Assembly (NCBI GenBank): GCA_944472135.2 | Contig: OX235270.1 | Coordinates: 73,851,168-73,915,167, forward strand | DNA from: Trichobilharzia regenti | Lineage: Eukaryota; Platyhelminthes; Trematoda; Strigeidida; Schistosomatidae | Direction: 5' to 3' | DNA length: 64,000 nucleotides | Shown: positions 1 through 11,257 of the stretch, in pieces | How positions within the stretch are numbered: the stretch's first letter is position 1 | Layout of the letters: every line of letters begins with the position of its first letter | The notes under the pieces: model-generated | Told to the model about the DNA's origin: nothing | Database searches by the model: none | The model's input: the letters and a program-made list of their open reading frames with translations, nothing else | Translations under genes and position numbers: made by a program

Positions 1-949
1 TAACGGATGTGTTTTTAAACAACTTCTGACTTCAAAGTGCTACATCAGTTGACAGAACACTCTCAGTGCACTTAACTAATCCAAAGTAAATAATTGTTTA
101 CGTAACACTACCTGATTGATTGCTAGTTACATAATGTACTGTTATTAGGTCGCCTTTCTTTTCTAACCACTTATTCCTTCTAACTTCTTAAGTGTGTACT
201 AGAATCAAAAAACAAATATCTGTAGGTTTCATATATTTCCAATTTATTTCATACTTCAGGTATGAATATGCCCAATAAGCAAACAGTATAGATTATGCTG
301 TAATAATGCATCAATCCATACTGTCGAAACAGAGAAACCTTTAAATAGAGTAAAATAAATAAACAAAGAAGACAAAGTATCTCAAGGTGAATCGGAATAT
401 GTAAACACTTAACAAGAAAAAAAAAGATGAAAACTAACCACGTGCTTATAATCCAAAGGCAAATAAAGGCTGTCGTATTGATTCCCTTACAAATGGTTTT
501 CTCATCTCCATTTTACGGATTTTACGGATCTCATAAGTTCCGTTTGTTTGACTAAAACTAACTGCTTATAGACTGTGTCATATTATGGCTAGAATATTCA
601 AAAACTGAATTCATTATACCAATATCTGACTGACTGCATGACTTTCAGAGAAGTGCAACAGCTCAAGTGAGCACTACTGTAGTGTTTACATTACATGCAC
701 TCTTGAAACGCCTGAAATCATTTAGCATAACTTCACTTTCGTAAACATACTATGACACCCAAATAAAAATAAAGTTCATTTGAAATATCATCTCCATGAT
801 ATAATCAACGAAATGTTTATGTCTAATCCCGATATGTTGAAGTTAATCAGTTCGGGATTGAGATTGGGACAGTAATTGACTCCACTGATGTTACTGGGAA
901 AAAATGTCTGTAAGTATGTTATGTGTTTTTCGCCGTCTAAGAGCAAATA

Positions 950-1440
950 CTGTTACAAGATTGGCAGGAGCCTGTACCTGCACTCACTCCGGCGGGTGAA
1001 CCGCTTGAAGTTGCCGATAAGTTCGTGTATCTGGGTAGATTTGTGAGTGCTGGCGGAGATGTGACGGACGAGATTCCCGACAGTATCATGAAAGATAGGG
1101 TAGCATGTGTCAACCTGAACCACCTTTGGCACCCTCGTGACGTAAACCTGGCTGTCAAAGGCTGTGTTTACAATGCCTCAGTGCGTGTTTTCTTACTCTA
1201 CGTCTGCGAAGCCTGGCCTTTCTGAGCTGAGGATGTGCGGCGACTCTGCGTATTCGATTATCGCTGTCTCCACAGAATTGCTTGCGTTCGATGGTATCAT
1301 CGCGCGAGTAATTCTGAGGTCCGGTGACGTGTGTTTGGACACAGTGGAGATCATCATTCGTTGAGTGTTGTCATTTGGAAACGCCAGCTCCAGTGGCTGG
1401 GACATGTGCTGCAAATCTCATCCCAGAAGCTTTCATACAT
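950..1440 (+). mobile_element. LINE reverse transcriptase C-terminal fragment, decayed
   Basis: Translation around 960-1225 gives a run resembling the region downstream of the catalytic core of LINE reverse transcriptases: KFVYLGRFVSAGGDVTDEI, then a 'NLNHLW' block, then 'FLLYVCEAWPF'. In another frame, 1225-1400 continues with the C-terminal block (CVFDYRCLHRIA, then WLGHVL). The frame changes show it is dead. This tail order is known from RTE-like LINE elements. The 5' part is absent, so it is a truncated or eroded copy. Clade assignment is uncertain. Confidence 0.75.
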
Positions 1441-2686
1441 GACTGTTCTCTAGCCCTGGGATGGCATAGAAAAAGCGTAGAGGTAATCAGCTCGTGACAT
1501 GACATCTTAGGATGAACGATATTTGTATTAGGTAGGCATCGGTTGGTGCGTCACGACTTCCTGTTTACAGTCCGAGAGATAGCTCGAGTGGGTGGTTCGA
1601 AACGTTATCGGATATGGCGAAGAATCGCAATCAATGACGGACGTGCTGCAGTTTCCTTCTGTCTTCCTTTCCCTACGACAACTGTTGTTTGAACTAGTTA
1701 AATATAACTGTTTTCGTTCCAAATGAAGTGCCTTATCTGTTCTCTACCTGTAATTTTACTTTTAATCTACGGTGCTTTATTATTGTTGTGTGGTGCATCT
1801 TCTTGGTGCCATATTGTCCATTTTTGTGTTTAAATAAATAAAATAATACTGTAAAAAAGTGGTAATCAAAAATCCATGTGTGACCCTAGGTGGGAAGTGA
1901 TGGAAGTCGTTCTCTACCCAAGTACTAGAGTGTATGCCTCGAAATCAGCAGGCAGTGTAATTATATGTCACACTGACCAACATTCACATCTTACCTCGCG
2001 TTCTTAGTGCCTGCACACTGTTATGTACATTTAAATGACAACTGAAGCCAATGGACTGTCATTCCATCTTGTATTTGTATCCTAATACAGTTTCTCATAT
2101 AATTCTGATTTATATATACTGGCTATTGTAACAGTCTAACATTCACGGATCTATAACTGTAGGACCTTAAGAAGAACTTATTCCAAACAACTTTTCGCTC
2201 AAATTATTCTTGTTCCGAAAGTATACAGTGTAAAAGAAGACATATGTGCTAGATAAAATAGACTCTTTTTATTTTTATCTTGATATAAGAATACAGTTTG
2301 TGCATTACGGTAAATTGAAATTCCATCATGAATGAATTATATTTGATAAAAAATAGTCTTACAGTGTTGTTTATTTTCTGATGATGTTTGGAAATTGATT
2401 ACTTATAACCATACCAAATAATACTGTCACTGTTTTTCTTTTATCAAATCAAAAGTGTTCTATCATGCAACTTTATTTCACATTTTTCTCTCTATAAGCT
2501 GCGTAACAGCGTGAGTAAATGAATAAGACGACATCGCCTTCAGTGTTCGTAATTCTTTCCATGTAGCATGACCTCTGGGCAGTTTTTCTTAGATTTTTTG
2601 GTTAAAATCCTTATCTAAGCTTCATGCTGTCTGAAAATGATTGTTATGAAATATGGGTGGACGATAACTATCTTATTGTTGAAGAC

Positions 2687-2691
<5 letters not shown>

Positions 2692-2730
<39 letters not shown>
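2692..2730. repeat. (TA)n microsatellite
   Basis: Uninterrupted alternating TA of about 39 bases. The isoleucine/tyrosine runs predicted across it are artefacts. Confidence 0.95.
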
Positions 2731-2732
<2 letters not shown>

Positions 2733-3247
2733 TACTGTTTGCAATTGCCTGCAGAAATCCTCTTTCTCTACTGGTTTTGCGTAGTTTATAGGAACTCAGC
2801 ATCAGATAGTTATAACTTTGGTTCCATGATGCTGGGAAAGATTGGTTCCCACTCTATGAGAGCCTTTGCTATTGAAAAGACTGTAGAGAACAGATAGAAA
2901 TGACGACATGTTGTTGAAGCCGTATGTTCCACAAATAATCCAAGATATAAATTATACTAATAGTGCTATTGGCGCATTTCATCAACTTATATGTTCATTA
3001 ACTCCACGATCTCTTGGCTTGGAAATAAACAGTTTTTCTTACCATTGACTCTGATTGTTTAAAGTGTCTGAACGAAAAAACAAATCAGATTTAAGAAAAC
3101 AAATGATAACTTTAGTGCCATGGGCATTCAGACCTATGCTCATTTAGTGCATTTAAAGTATTTGACATGTTTTTTATATGCTTGATTAATAACTAGAGTT
3201 GTATCTCTTCACTTATATGTATATATATATTTACAAAACTGTTTCAG

Positions 3248-3437
3248 AGTGCTTGTTTACGTCGCAGCTATGCCAACTGTCATTTTTTGTGCAACTTGGA
3301 TGATTTGTTTTTGTATCTTCGTATTTTCTATGAAAAAATTCACACTAACTATCAGCAGTGTTGTCAGTTATCTTCTTGAGAATGCGATCGTAACAATCCT
3401 ATTGATTCTGTCTTGTTCTTTTTGTACATTGGTAATG
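3248..3437 (+). CDS. Unrecognised polytopic membrane protein, internal exon a
   Basis: The exon starts after the acceptor TTTCAG (3241-3247) and ends at a strong donor, GTAAGT (3438). It carries one base completing a previous codon, then 63 codons, and ends in phase 0. The product has two strongly hydrophobic spans: VYVAAMPTVIFCATWMICFC (extended by a few residues) near the start and ENAIVTILLILSCSFCTLVM at the end, with MKKFT between them. The two spans suggest membrane helices. I do not recognise the family. This is the first of at least five exons whose phases match in series. Confidence 0.6.
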
Positions 3438-3749
3438 GTAAGTTGGAGTATTCAAGTGAATTACGTTACATACATTGCTTTTGTAATAATTAACTGTGAA
3501 ATTAATCAGGTAATTTAGATATGATTGACTAGTTAGCTTGATGATTTGTTTCATTGTGAGAAAAAGAAAACACATCATCATCATCATTGAGGCGTTAGGA
3601 AGCAAGACGCTCTGCGGCTGTTTTCCATCATGCTTTTTATTTCTAGTATGTAGTGAACAAATATTCTTGCTCATTCAAAAAGCCTACAGCTTTCAGCAGT
3701 CTGACAAAAAGTTATTAAATAAGATGATTTAAATCCAGGTAAAGTAAAG

Positions 3750-3965
3750 TTTGGGTTTGTAGTTCAATGGTAGAATGCTAGCCAACCAACCACGCATTTG
3801 GTCTGGGGTTCGAATCCAAGCCGATGCACTCCTGAATGTCGTTTATTTTACTGGCTGGAAAGTAAGCCCAGAATAGAGCAAAGATTGAGAATGACGCTAG
3901 CAATCCCTCCACGTGAGAACAACAACTTCAAGCCTATGTGTTCCATTAGAGAGGCAATGGAATGA
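3750..3965 (+). mobile_element. tRNA-headed SINE-like element (divergent family A)
   Basis: A polymerase III-like head is visible: an A-box-like TAGTTCAATGG at about 3762 and a B-box-like GGTTCGAATCC at 3808. The body ends with a stretch resembling the family A tail (AACTTCAAGCCTATGTGTTCC, shortened). It has no tRNA acceptor closure and no clean cloverleaf, so I call it a tRNA-derived SINE rather than a tRNA gene. Confidence 0.6.
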
Positions 3966-4543
3966 AGAACAAGTAAAATGTTTTTGCGTACAATTGTCTC
4001 CTTGTTCAATACATGTATACGCGATTATATTTAACCTGCGGTTATCTTCGTCGCTGTTAATAGTTTGTGGTTTTTGTAATATTTCTGTGGGTTGTGTAAC
4101 TGTTTATGGTTTGAAATTTTTTCCTTTGAGTAGTAATCACACCCTCTCCATATACTTGCCTATTCATTAACAAGTATTTTAATCTACATAACTGTTACGT
4201 AACTGCTTGTTACCACTTGATTTATAGCAGTGGATAATAATTGTAAGCACTTCTTACTGCTGAGAATATTTCACGTAACCGTAGTTTGTTTACGTGATTC
4301 TTATATAGTAGGAATGGTGATTAAACTTGAGACGAAAACTGGAACACTAATACTATAAACCAATAAAACTCAACCAATCTCAATCATACATAGGCTGGAC
4401 GAAGACCTTATTGACTAAAATAAGATTAAGAATGGCTTTTAGTAGTTTGCTGAGTTATCCACTAAGTCGGTGGCATGCAGGCTGTTATATCGTTTCTTGT
4501 TACCACCTGTCGTACTAACTGAAATCACCACACCGTCTCCCAG

Positions 4544-4566
4544 GTATATATATATATATATATATA
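4544..4566. repeat. (TA)n microsatellite
   Basis: Short alternating TA tract inside an intron. Confidence 0.9.
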
Positions 4567-5097
4567 GTTACTAAAAATGAATCGCTGCTTGTTGATTTCT
4601 CTATGCAATCTGATTTCCACTTCAAAATCTCTGGAAGTACCACTTAAAATATTCTCAGTTGCATTAAGCCTCAAAAATCTCTTTTTTGTCTTGCGTGAAA
4701 GTATATTTCATATTTTTGTTTATATTCTTTTCTGATGTCTGTCTTGAAAAAATGCCCTCTGTTCAAGTATGAAGATAGGAAGAGATTATCTTGCTTTGTT
4801 TTCTTTATTCTATTTTTTTCTAATAATCACTCGTGTTCGTATTTACACGTGTGTGTGTGTGTGTATGTACATATATAGGTTCAAGATTGATACAAAATTA
4901 GGTCAATGAATAGACACGTATTTTAACCTACATTTTATTGATTCAATAGATTCTTTTAAGTATTACGTATAGGCTTATCTTAGCTTCTTTTTCTCTTTAG
5001 AATTACGTATATATTAATAGTTCCCATTATAACATGAAAAACATAATGTTCAGTGAAGTGACTGTTTCTGATGAATTTATTATTATCCTATATAATA

Positions 5098-5130
<33 letters not shown>
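5098..5130. repeat. (TA)n microsatellite
   Basis: Alternating TA tract inside an intron, about 33 bases. Confidence 0.9.
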
Positions 5131-5131
<1 letters not shown>

Positions 5132-5419
5132 TTTTTAAGAAATTATAACCTGTGAGTAGATTTAAACAAAGGCGTGAATACTCAAAATAATAATAATAGT
5201 ATGAAATGCAATTAAATTGTTTGTGATTCTAATCATAGTTAAATCTATCAAGTGGCAAAACTTGCCGTGTTTTCGTTCTAAACTTCTAAAGAAAGCGGAC
5301 GCCTTGGGTATGCACGAAGTCAATCAAGCCAGACCTTTGTGTAGGCAAGATTTATGTACAGTCTTCAGTTATACTTTTTGTACATAGCCAACACAAATCT
5401 TATGAAATTATATGAGATG

Positions 5420-5600
5420 ATGTTATTTGGGTGACTGTAACTACCAGTGGCTGCGCGTTTCGCCCTATTTGGGAATTATCGTCTGGTTGTGCCTGAGTCT
5501 GCTGGTGTGTGTGTGTGTGTGTAGTGGTGTTCTCACTGAGGCACGCATCGTTTCAAACGCCAAAGCATCGTTACTTAATCTCTTCGAAATGATACTTTTT
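5420..5600. repeat. Family D repeat fragment
   Basis: The blocks 'TTTCGCCCTATTTGGGA' and 'GTTTCAAACGCCAAAGC' match blocks in the compound repeat at 46424-46925 in the same order. A (GT)n run at 5505-5522 lies between them. Only part of the element is present. Confidence 0.55.
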
Positions 5601-5812
5601 ACACTTTTTCACCCTTCTGATACAGTCTCACTCTCTCAGGGAATGCTTCGGAGAATTTCGCCTAGTTCCTACAATAAATGAATGATTTGTATATTAGAGT
5701 TTGTTAACCCAAGGTTCTCTCCGGAAATCTAAGTTGAACATATTACTAAAAAAGGTGTTTTTATTTTTCACTAACTATTTCGTATTTTTTACCATTTTCT
5801 TAATTTATACAG

Positions 5813-6111
5813 ATGAATTTAATTCCTCCCAATCTGACTTCATTTTTAATGTTATCAGTCTACATATCATGTGTAGTCTGTCTTATTCTTTGGGATATAA
5901 ATAGTGATCTACTGGTTAGTCAGTTGTTACATTACCAATCTTATAATCATCGAAATCCAGAAATTAAAAATCCAATCACCGTCATTGATACTCAAGACTT
6001 CAATGATGAGTCCTGTGCAGAGAAGGATTCTGAATCTTTTACAAATGAATCAAGTGAAGATCGTTCGGCTGTTTCGGAGGTGTTTTGTCATTTGCTAATA
6101 AGGTTATGCAT
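5813..6111 (+). CDS. Unrecognised polytopic membrane protein, exon b
   Basis: Follows the acceptor ATACAG and ends at the donor GTAAGT (6112). It is 299 nt: 99 codons plus two bases (AT), completed by the first base of exon c to give Met. It encodes a hydrophobic span (FLMLSVYISCVVCLILWDI) and then a polar, acidic, serine-rich loop of about 45 residues (for example TQDFNDESCAEKDSE and FTNESSEDRSAVSE). Such a loop between membrane spans is probably cytosolic or lumenal and disordered. The phase fit on both sides is the main support. Confidence 0.6.
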
Positions 6112-6460
6112 GTAAGTTTATTTTTTACTCGCAGGAGCATTTTCCAATATTAGTAGCTATTTAAGTATAATTATGCATGCTTTTATAAGTAGAAGGTTTT
6201 CATTATCCAATGCCAAAATAATTTACTCAGTCAATTTTAGTTAAACTCAGTCCTTTAGCACAGCATTTCCATGTATTAGGCTATGAGCTCCATTCATAGT
6301 GTGTAACAGCCGATAATGGTTGGCCAAGGCAGCGGCGATAAGAAATAGTGAAAACACCTTTACCTTTGTGGTACAGATCGATTGTAGAGAACTATTGATT
6401 CGAAAATTTATAACTGTAAAATGAACATAATACATTTAGGAGGAGTTCAGCAGACTAAAG

Positions 6461-7035
6461 GAATCTCAATATTCAAGTATTGGTTTGTAGGGATTCGGTT
6501 GATTGGTTACAGGATTTCATCACCAGCTGACATCGGTTAGATAACCATTGGAAGATCTGGGAGTACTGAACAGCCGGCGGTTTCGTCCTATTTTTGTGAC
6601 TCTTCATTGGTACGAACCCACCGGGATTCGAACCCAGGACCTGGTTACAAGGTGAACTCGTGGACTATTAAGTCACTGGGACCCGATGCTATGGTCCATA
6701 AATTCCTAGTTCTGTCAATTCACGATATAGCGCGACCACTAGCTAATGTCTTCGGCGACTATTTGTCCTCACGCACGACCTGCTGTACCCTACTGGTCAC
6801 GACTTCCCACTAAAACCCCAGGTAACTACTTACCTGAATAAGGCCAGTCGCCAGTGAGCATCTCATCGATATTCAAGTATTGGTTTGTAGGGATTTGGTT
6901 GATTGATTACAGGACTTCATCATGAGGGCATTGATGGAGAGCCTCAAACTAGGGCAAAGCAGTTCTCCAGTACTCCCAGATTTTCCAATGGTTCTCTAAT
7001 CAATGCCAGCTCATGATGAAACCCTGTGAATAAAG
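6461..7035 (-). mobile_element. Family C tRNA-headed foldback element, composite copy
   Basis: It begins with ATTCAAGTATTGGTTTGTAG (6471), a terminal motif repeated in direct orientation at 6871. The left arm (6510-6575: trailing 'CATCGGTTAGATAACCATTGG', shortened) recurs inverted at 6962-7025. A B-box-like 'GGGATTCGAACCC' lies at 6622 and a tRNA-like segment follows, read on the minus strand. The length and inverted ends match the reversed copy at 31585-32050. The internal direct repeat suggests a second partial copy nested at the right end. Confidence 0.65.
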
Positions 7036-7369
7036 GAATTTCTGTTGTACAGCCTCCAGTGCTTGCTGGGTATGTCTCGCCGATGAGTGTGGCCACTCAA
7101 ACTGTTATACTGGTATGCAAAGTTCTTTGTTGGATCTCGATCAGTCAGTCAAGTGCCGAAAAGCACGAGACGTAGATACAGAGATTCCTGCCGATTGCTT
7201 CCAACTGTCTAATAGTAATCAGATCAATTTTGGTAAAATAGTGGTTATGAAAAAAAATTCCTGAAAGAAAATCCCAAAAGGTTGCTGATTATGAGTAGAT
7301 GTAGCTAGAACAATTCAATTGTGAAAAACCACTGGCTATAAATGATAGTGATTATGCTCTGGGATTTAC

Positions 7370-7830
7370 ACCTGTCTGTCTGGCTGTTTTCGACATAGAA
7401 CTTTGCACAAATGTGCGGAAGTTCAAGTCACCACACTCCGTGTAGCACGCGAAGCAAGAGAAAGTACAAGAAAAGCATAATAGAAACAGTGAGCAGAGGT
7501 GTGAGACAAAGGAGTAATAAAGAAAGACAAAACAGTTTCATTGGAGATCATAAGTTACAAGGAGTGGATGCATCTGCGCCACTGAGAACGATTTTGAGCC
7601 ATGTCACCAATTGTTTCCAACCATAGATTTTTACCGTCCCGAGGACCCCAACCAGTCAGGAAGTCTACACCTTCCTACGTGGCTTAGACCAACTGTTGTG
7701 GATTTCATTGACTGGTGCCAAGTTTTTGTTTGACCGCCGCTAGCTTTTTCCAGCCTGACCCTATATCCGCTAACATTGCTCGTCGAGGGAGGCGATGGCT
7801 TGGCATACGCTTGGATTTACACCTACTGTT
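7370..7830 (-). mobile_element. LINE 3'-end fragment
   Basis: On the minus strand the right end encodes MPSHRLPRRAMLADIG, the C-terminal block also visible at 59270. A shared 3' untranslated stretch then runs down to 'TTTGCACAAATGTGCGGAAG' at about 7402. The same 3' segment occurs at 22855-23225 (minus) and 59270-59640 (plus). It is truncated at the 5' side and lies inside an intron. Confidence 0.7.
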
Positions 7831-9049
7831 TCTGTTGTAGTCATTCAAATTATTTTTGATAGCACAGGTAATAATGAGGATAAAAGTGGCAGTGTGGTTG
7901 ATAGACATATGGATGAAAATGTATCCAAATCTAGAGAATGTTAAATCATCTCTGATATGAAATGGTTCTGGAACTTCCTCATCAATGTACGGCCTATTAG
8001 ATGACATGGTCGAAAATAGAAATTTTCACTGCGACCGTCTTTGGTTCGTCTTTTTAATGTGAAATTTCTAATGAATCAGTCCCGGTGTTAACTGTATTAC
8101 AGATAGACTTTGGCTTGTTATGTGTTCTGTTCTTCTTTTACAGTTGAGCTTTTTATGTGAATCACTAACTTATATGCAGTTTATGAGAGTAAAGTCTTTT
8201 GTTTCAGAATCTGTTCCTGTGTAATCGATGAAACCTGGATATCCCATTAAATAATCGCTTATGTTCTTTTATGATGAACGAAGATAGTTGTCTTCCGTTT
8301 GCTACCTAGATAGACTGCAATCGATTAAAAAGAAATATCCTAACCTCTCCGTTTTTCATGATAAAACTTCTAGGATATATTGTCGGCGTTTAGTAACATT
8401 ACTGGCAGCAGTATGACACACCAAAATAAAACTGACAGTGACTTGTCATCTCTTGTCTTCGCTTTAAGGTTATTTGGCTCTAAAATAGTCGTTTCAGAGT
8501 TGCTGGCTTTTTCAAGTAACAGTATTGTTTCCGATTTTGGATCTAGGAGACTTTCTCTAAGATTTTCGAAAAATTGACAGAGATTATATTGAGGACATTA
8601 GGCGGGATGTTACCATAAGATCAAGTCATAGCATTAGCTCTATCAGATCGATGACTTTTGGTTTGTACTGTTTATAGTTTGTAATTAACCCCATTAAAGA
8701 CTATTGCTGTAATGTCTTCAAATTCCCTTCATTGGCGTAAATGTATTCATACCTAATTTCGATGTTAATTTCCCTAGCACATCTTTACCCACCTTGCATC
8801 TTTTTTTATCCTAAGGCAAATAATTCCATTATTCTAATTCCATTGTTTAATTGTTATTAATTTGCACTTGATACACAAATGTGGTTTATGTCAACTTGAT
8901 AAGTTACATCTACGATTTTGGGTTACATGTTCATACTGTTTGTTTATCTGTACTTATTTTGAACGCATATCGTCATCTTGTCATTTTTTTTCAAGATATC
9001 TAAACCCATAGTTGTAGATGATGTTTCTTTTATTGAATGACATCATCTT

Positions 9050-9240
9050 TGCATGGTTGTTAGGATGTGGTGCATTTGTTTAAGCACTCAACTTTCAGTC
9101 ATTGTGTTCGAGTCCCATCCCACCTGCCTCAGTCTCGGCAACTGAGTAATGTCATTACCCCCCCACACAATAAGTGTGGCTTATAGCCCCAGCACTGGGT
9201 TATTGAGAGCTAACTACCTAACTTTCATGGGTAAATTGGT
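9050..9240 (+). mobile_element. Possible tRNA-headed SINE-like repeat
   Basis: A leader GTGGTGCATTTGTTTAAGCA followed by a B-box-like TGTTCGAGTCCC (9106) resembles a decayed tRNA head. There is no second copy in the window that I can align with confidence. Confidence 0.35.
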
Positions 9241-9953
9241 GTTTTGATGTCAAGATAAAATTTGGAACATTTCTATCTGGAGCAATTCTGATATGATTTG
9301 ACTTTTCAGCTTTTCTCTGTTGCGATAGTTTTCGTGAATACTAATCCCCATTCCCATGTTCTGTATAATAGTAAATGTAATGAAGACAATTAATTGAGTG
9401 GTGGTTATTCACTGTTGTAGTATTGTACAATTATAATAAGAGCTTAAATCTGGTAAAAGCTTCACTAGTTTTACTGAAAAAAGTGTCCGAATCATTGTTC
9501 ATTTTTTATAAACTTAGATCTGTCTACTGTGCTTTTAATGAATTTATATGCTTCAGTTGAAAAAACGCTTATGATTAATGCTTAAGACAGGCATTTTTGT
9601 TGTCTGAAAATCACTTAATGATAATTATGCTATTTCCATGCTTACTCACCTGTAAAATTGATACAGATTGTTTAAATGCGCATTTAATTAAACGTACAGT
9701 TATGATATATTTTTATAGTTGTTAGCGCTGTTCATATGATTAAACGGAAACTTATGTAACGACATATTAAACACAACACTTTTATCATTTGGCTACACTG
9801 ATTAAGCAATAAAAATATGAAAGTGTGTTTATAAGCAAGAAGTAATTTTGTATCTACTCTCCTTCCTTGTTCATCCTCTTATCAGTGAGATGAATTCAAC
9901 CTTGTCTATTTCCTTCTGCTTATTATTATCATCACTATTTTTTTCATTTCTAG

Positions 9954-10119
9954 GTTGTGTTGTGGATTAGTGAGTTTACTTGGCTCACTGGCCTACGCGA
10001 CGTATTCCATGGAATTGCCATCAGATAATGTGTGTCAATTGTATTCATTATTTTCACTGAAAGTTTTTGGCATAGCACAAGTATCTGTTGGATATCCTCA
10101 ACGGTGGCTGTGCGACAAG
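9954..10119 (+). CDS. Unrecognised polytopic membrane protein, exon c
   Basis: Starts after the acceptor TTTCTAG with one base (G) that completes the ATG split by the previous intron. It then has 55 codons and ends in phase 0 at GTAGGC. The residues LCCGLVSLLGSLAYATYSM form a probable membrane helix. A second weaker span (LYSLFSLKVFGIAQVSVGY) follows, ending PQRWLCDK. The exact phase match to exons b and d argues that this is a real internal exon. Confidence 0.6.
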
Positions 10120-11257
10120 GTAGGCAGACTATTATTCTGTGTTTGATCACAATATAATCATATTTCTAGTCACACTGATAACTGCACTACTCACTTGGTT
10201 CCGTTGACAACATTTAATGCATTGCTCACTGGCTTTTTAATGCTACTAATGTGTAGATGCCTAGAGAAATATTTTGTATATACATAATTTCATGTGTTAT
10301 TCTGTTAGTCGATTCATTCCTAAGATTTCGTTCAAAGTAAGCTTTACTGTGGTTGGAAACTAGTTAGTTAGGGATTAGAAACACAAAAAAAATGTTCCTT
10401 TATCTAATTATTTGCCTTCATATGGGGATTGGTGGTGTCACATTGGCACTTGTGTAGGATGATTAGGTCATGTAACTATTAACCTTTCCCTATTCAGTCA
10501 AGGTGCCAAAATCCAATAACCGGTGTTTTTCAAGTTCTGATATAGTGACCTTAGTAAGAATAATTCCCTTGATACTTGATTTATTAATACCTTCGACTAT
10601 GGCCTTTTATTTCGATGAATGTTTAGCCTAGGATTTTTTTTTATGTGAACCAATGACTAATATTGTAAATATTGACAATTTTGAAATGTAGGTGTTAAAG
10701 TATTGGTATAAGGTTTGTTCATGTGTTTAAACTATCATAGTTTCTACAAGAGAGTAGTGTAGTAGAGGTATCAAATTTCAGCATGCATATATATATATCA
10801 GAGAATGAACTTGTTTTAAATAGACTGACACTAAACTTACGATAGTAAATTTAAGTCACGGAATGTGATGAAGGCGTAAAATGTTCGCAACCTACACGTA
10901 AATCTATCACTCTACTACTGTACTTTGTTGCTTGATTAAAATCATTTAAACTAACATAAAAATAAACAGGTATCCTTTTGTTTCGATATAGTTCTATGAG
11001 CATCTCTTTCTTGACTTCGTCTGGTGCGCTATTTCAGATTTTGATAACTTAGACTGATACATTGCTGTACACTATTCAATGATATTCTGTTTGTGTGTCT
11101 GCTGTAATCTGTATAGGCGTTTCCTTACCCTTTTTTGGAGTAGATTTATTTACTTGCTGGTGGCAATTAAATTCATATACTATCCATCCTTATTTTTAAC
11201 CTTTTTTATTTCATGAACATCGCTCATTTCAGATGAAAAACATAGTATGATTATTAT

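Larger units (their letters stand above)
1..3247. other. Region upstream of first supported exon
   Basis: AT-rich sequence with no exon I can support. It holds the LINE fragment at about 950-1440 and a (TA)n tract at 2692-2730, both listed separately. The first supported exon (3248) needs a preceding exon that ends two bases into a codon. I did not find a convincing one here, so the 5' end of that gene is either small and missed or outside the window. Confidence 0.5.
3438..5812 (+). other. Intron between membrane-protein exons a and b
   Basis: GT-AG intron from GTAAGT at 3438 to ATACAG at 5812. It contains a tRNA-headed SINE-like sequence at 3750-3965, (TA)n tracts at 4544-4566 and 5098-5130, and a family D repeat fragment at 5420-5600. 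The rest shows nothing I can name. Confidence 0.6.
6112..9953 (+). other. Intron between membrane-protein exons b and c
   Basis: A GT-AG intron of about 3.8 kb. It holds the composite family C element (6461-7035), a minus-strand LINE 3' fragment (7370-7830) and a tRNA-headed repeat (9050-9240). The stretch 7830-9050 shows no recognisable gene or repeat. Confidence 0.6.

Noticed and set aside
2637..2897. Open frame rich in Ile-Tyr repeats (also at 13678, 28762 and 30612)
   Set aside because: The frames are kept open by (TA)n microsatellites and show no splice context or family similarity.
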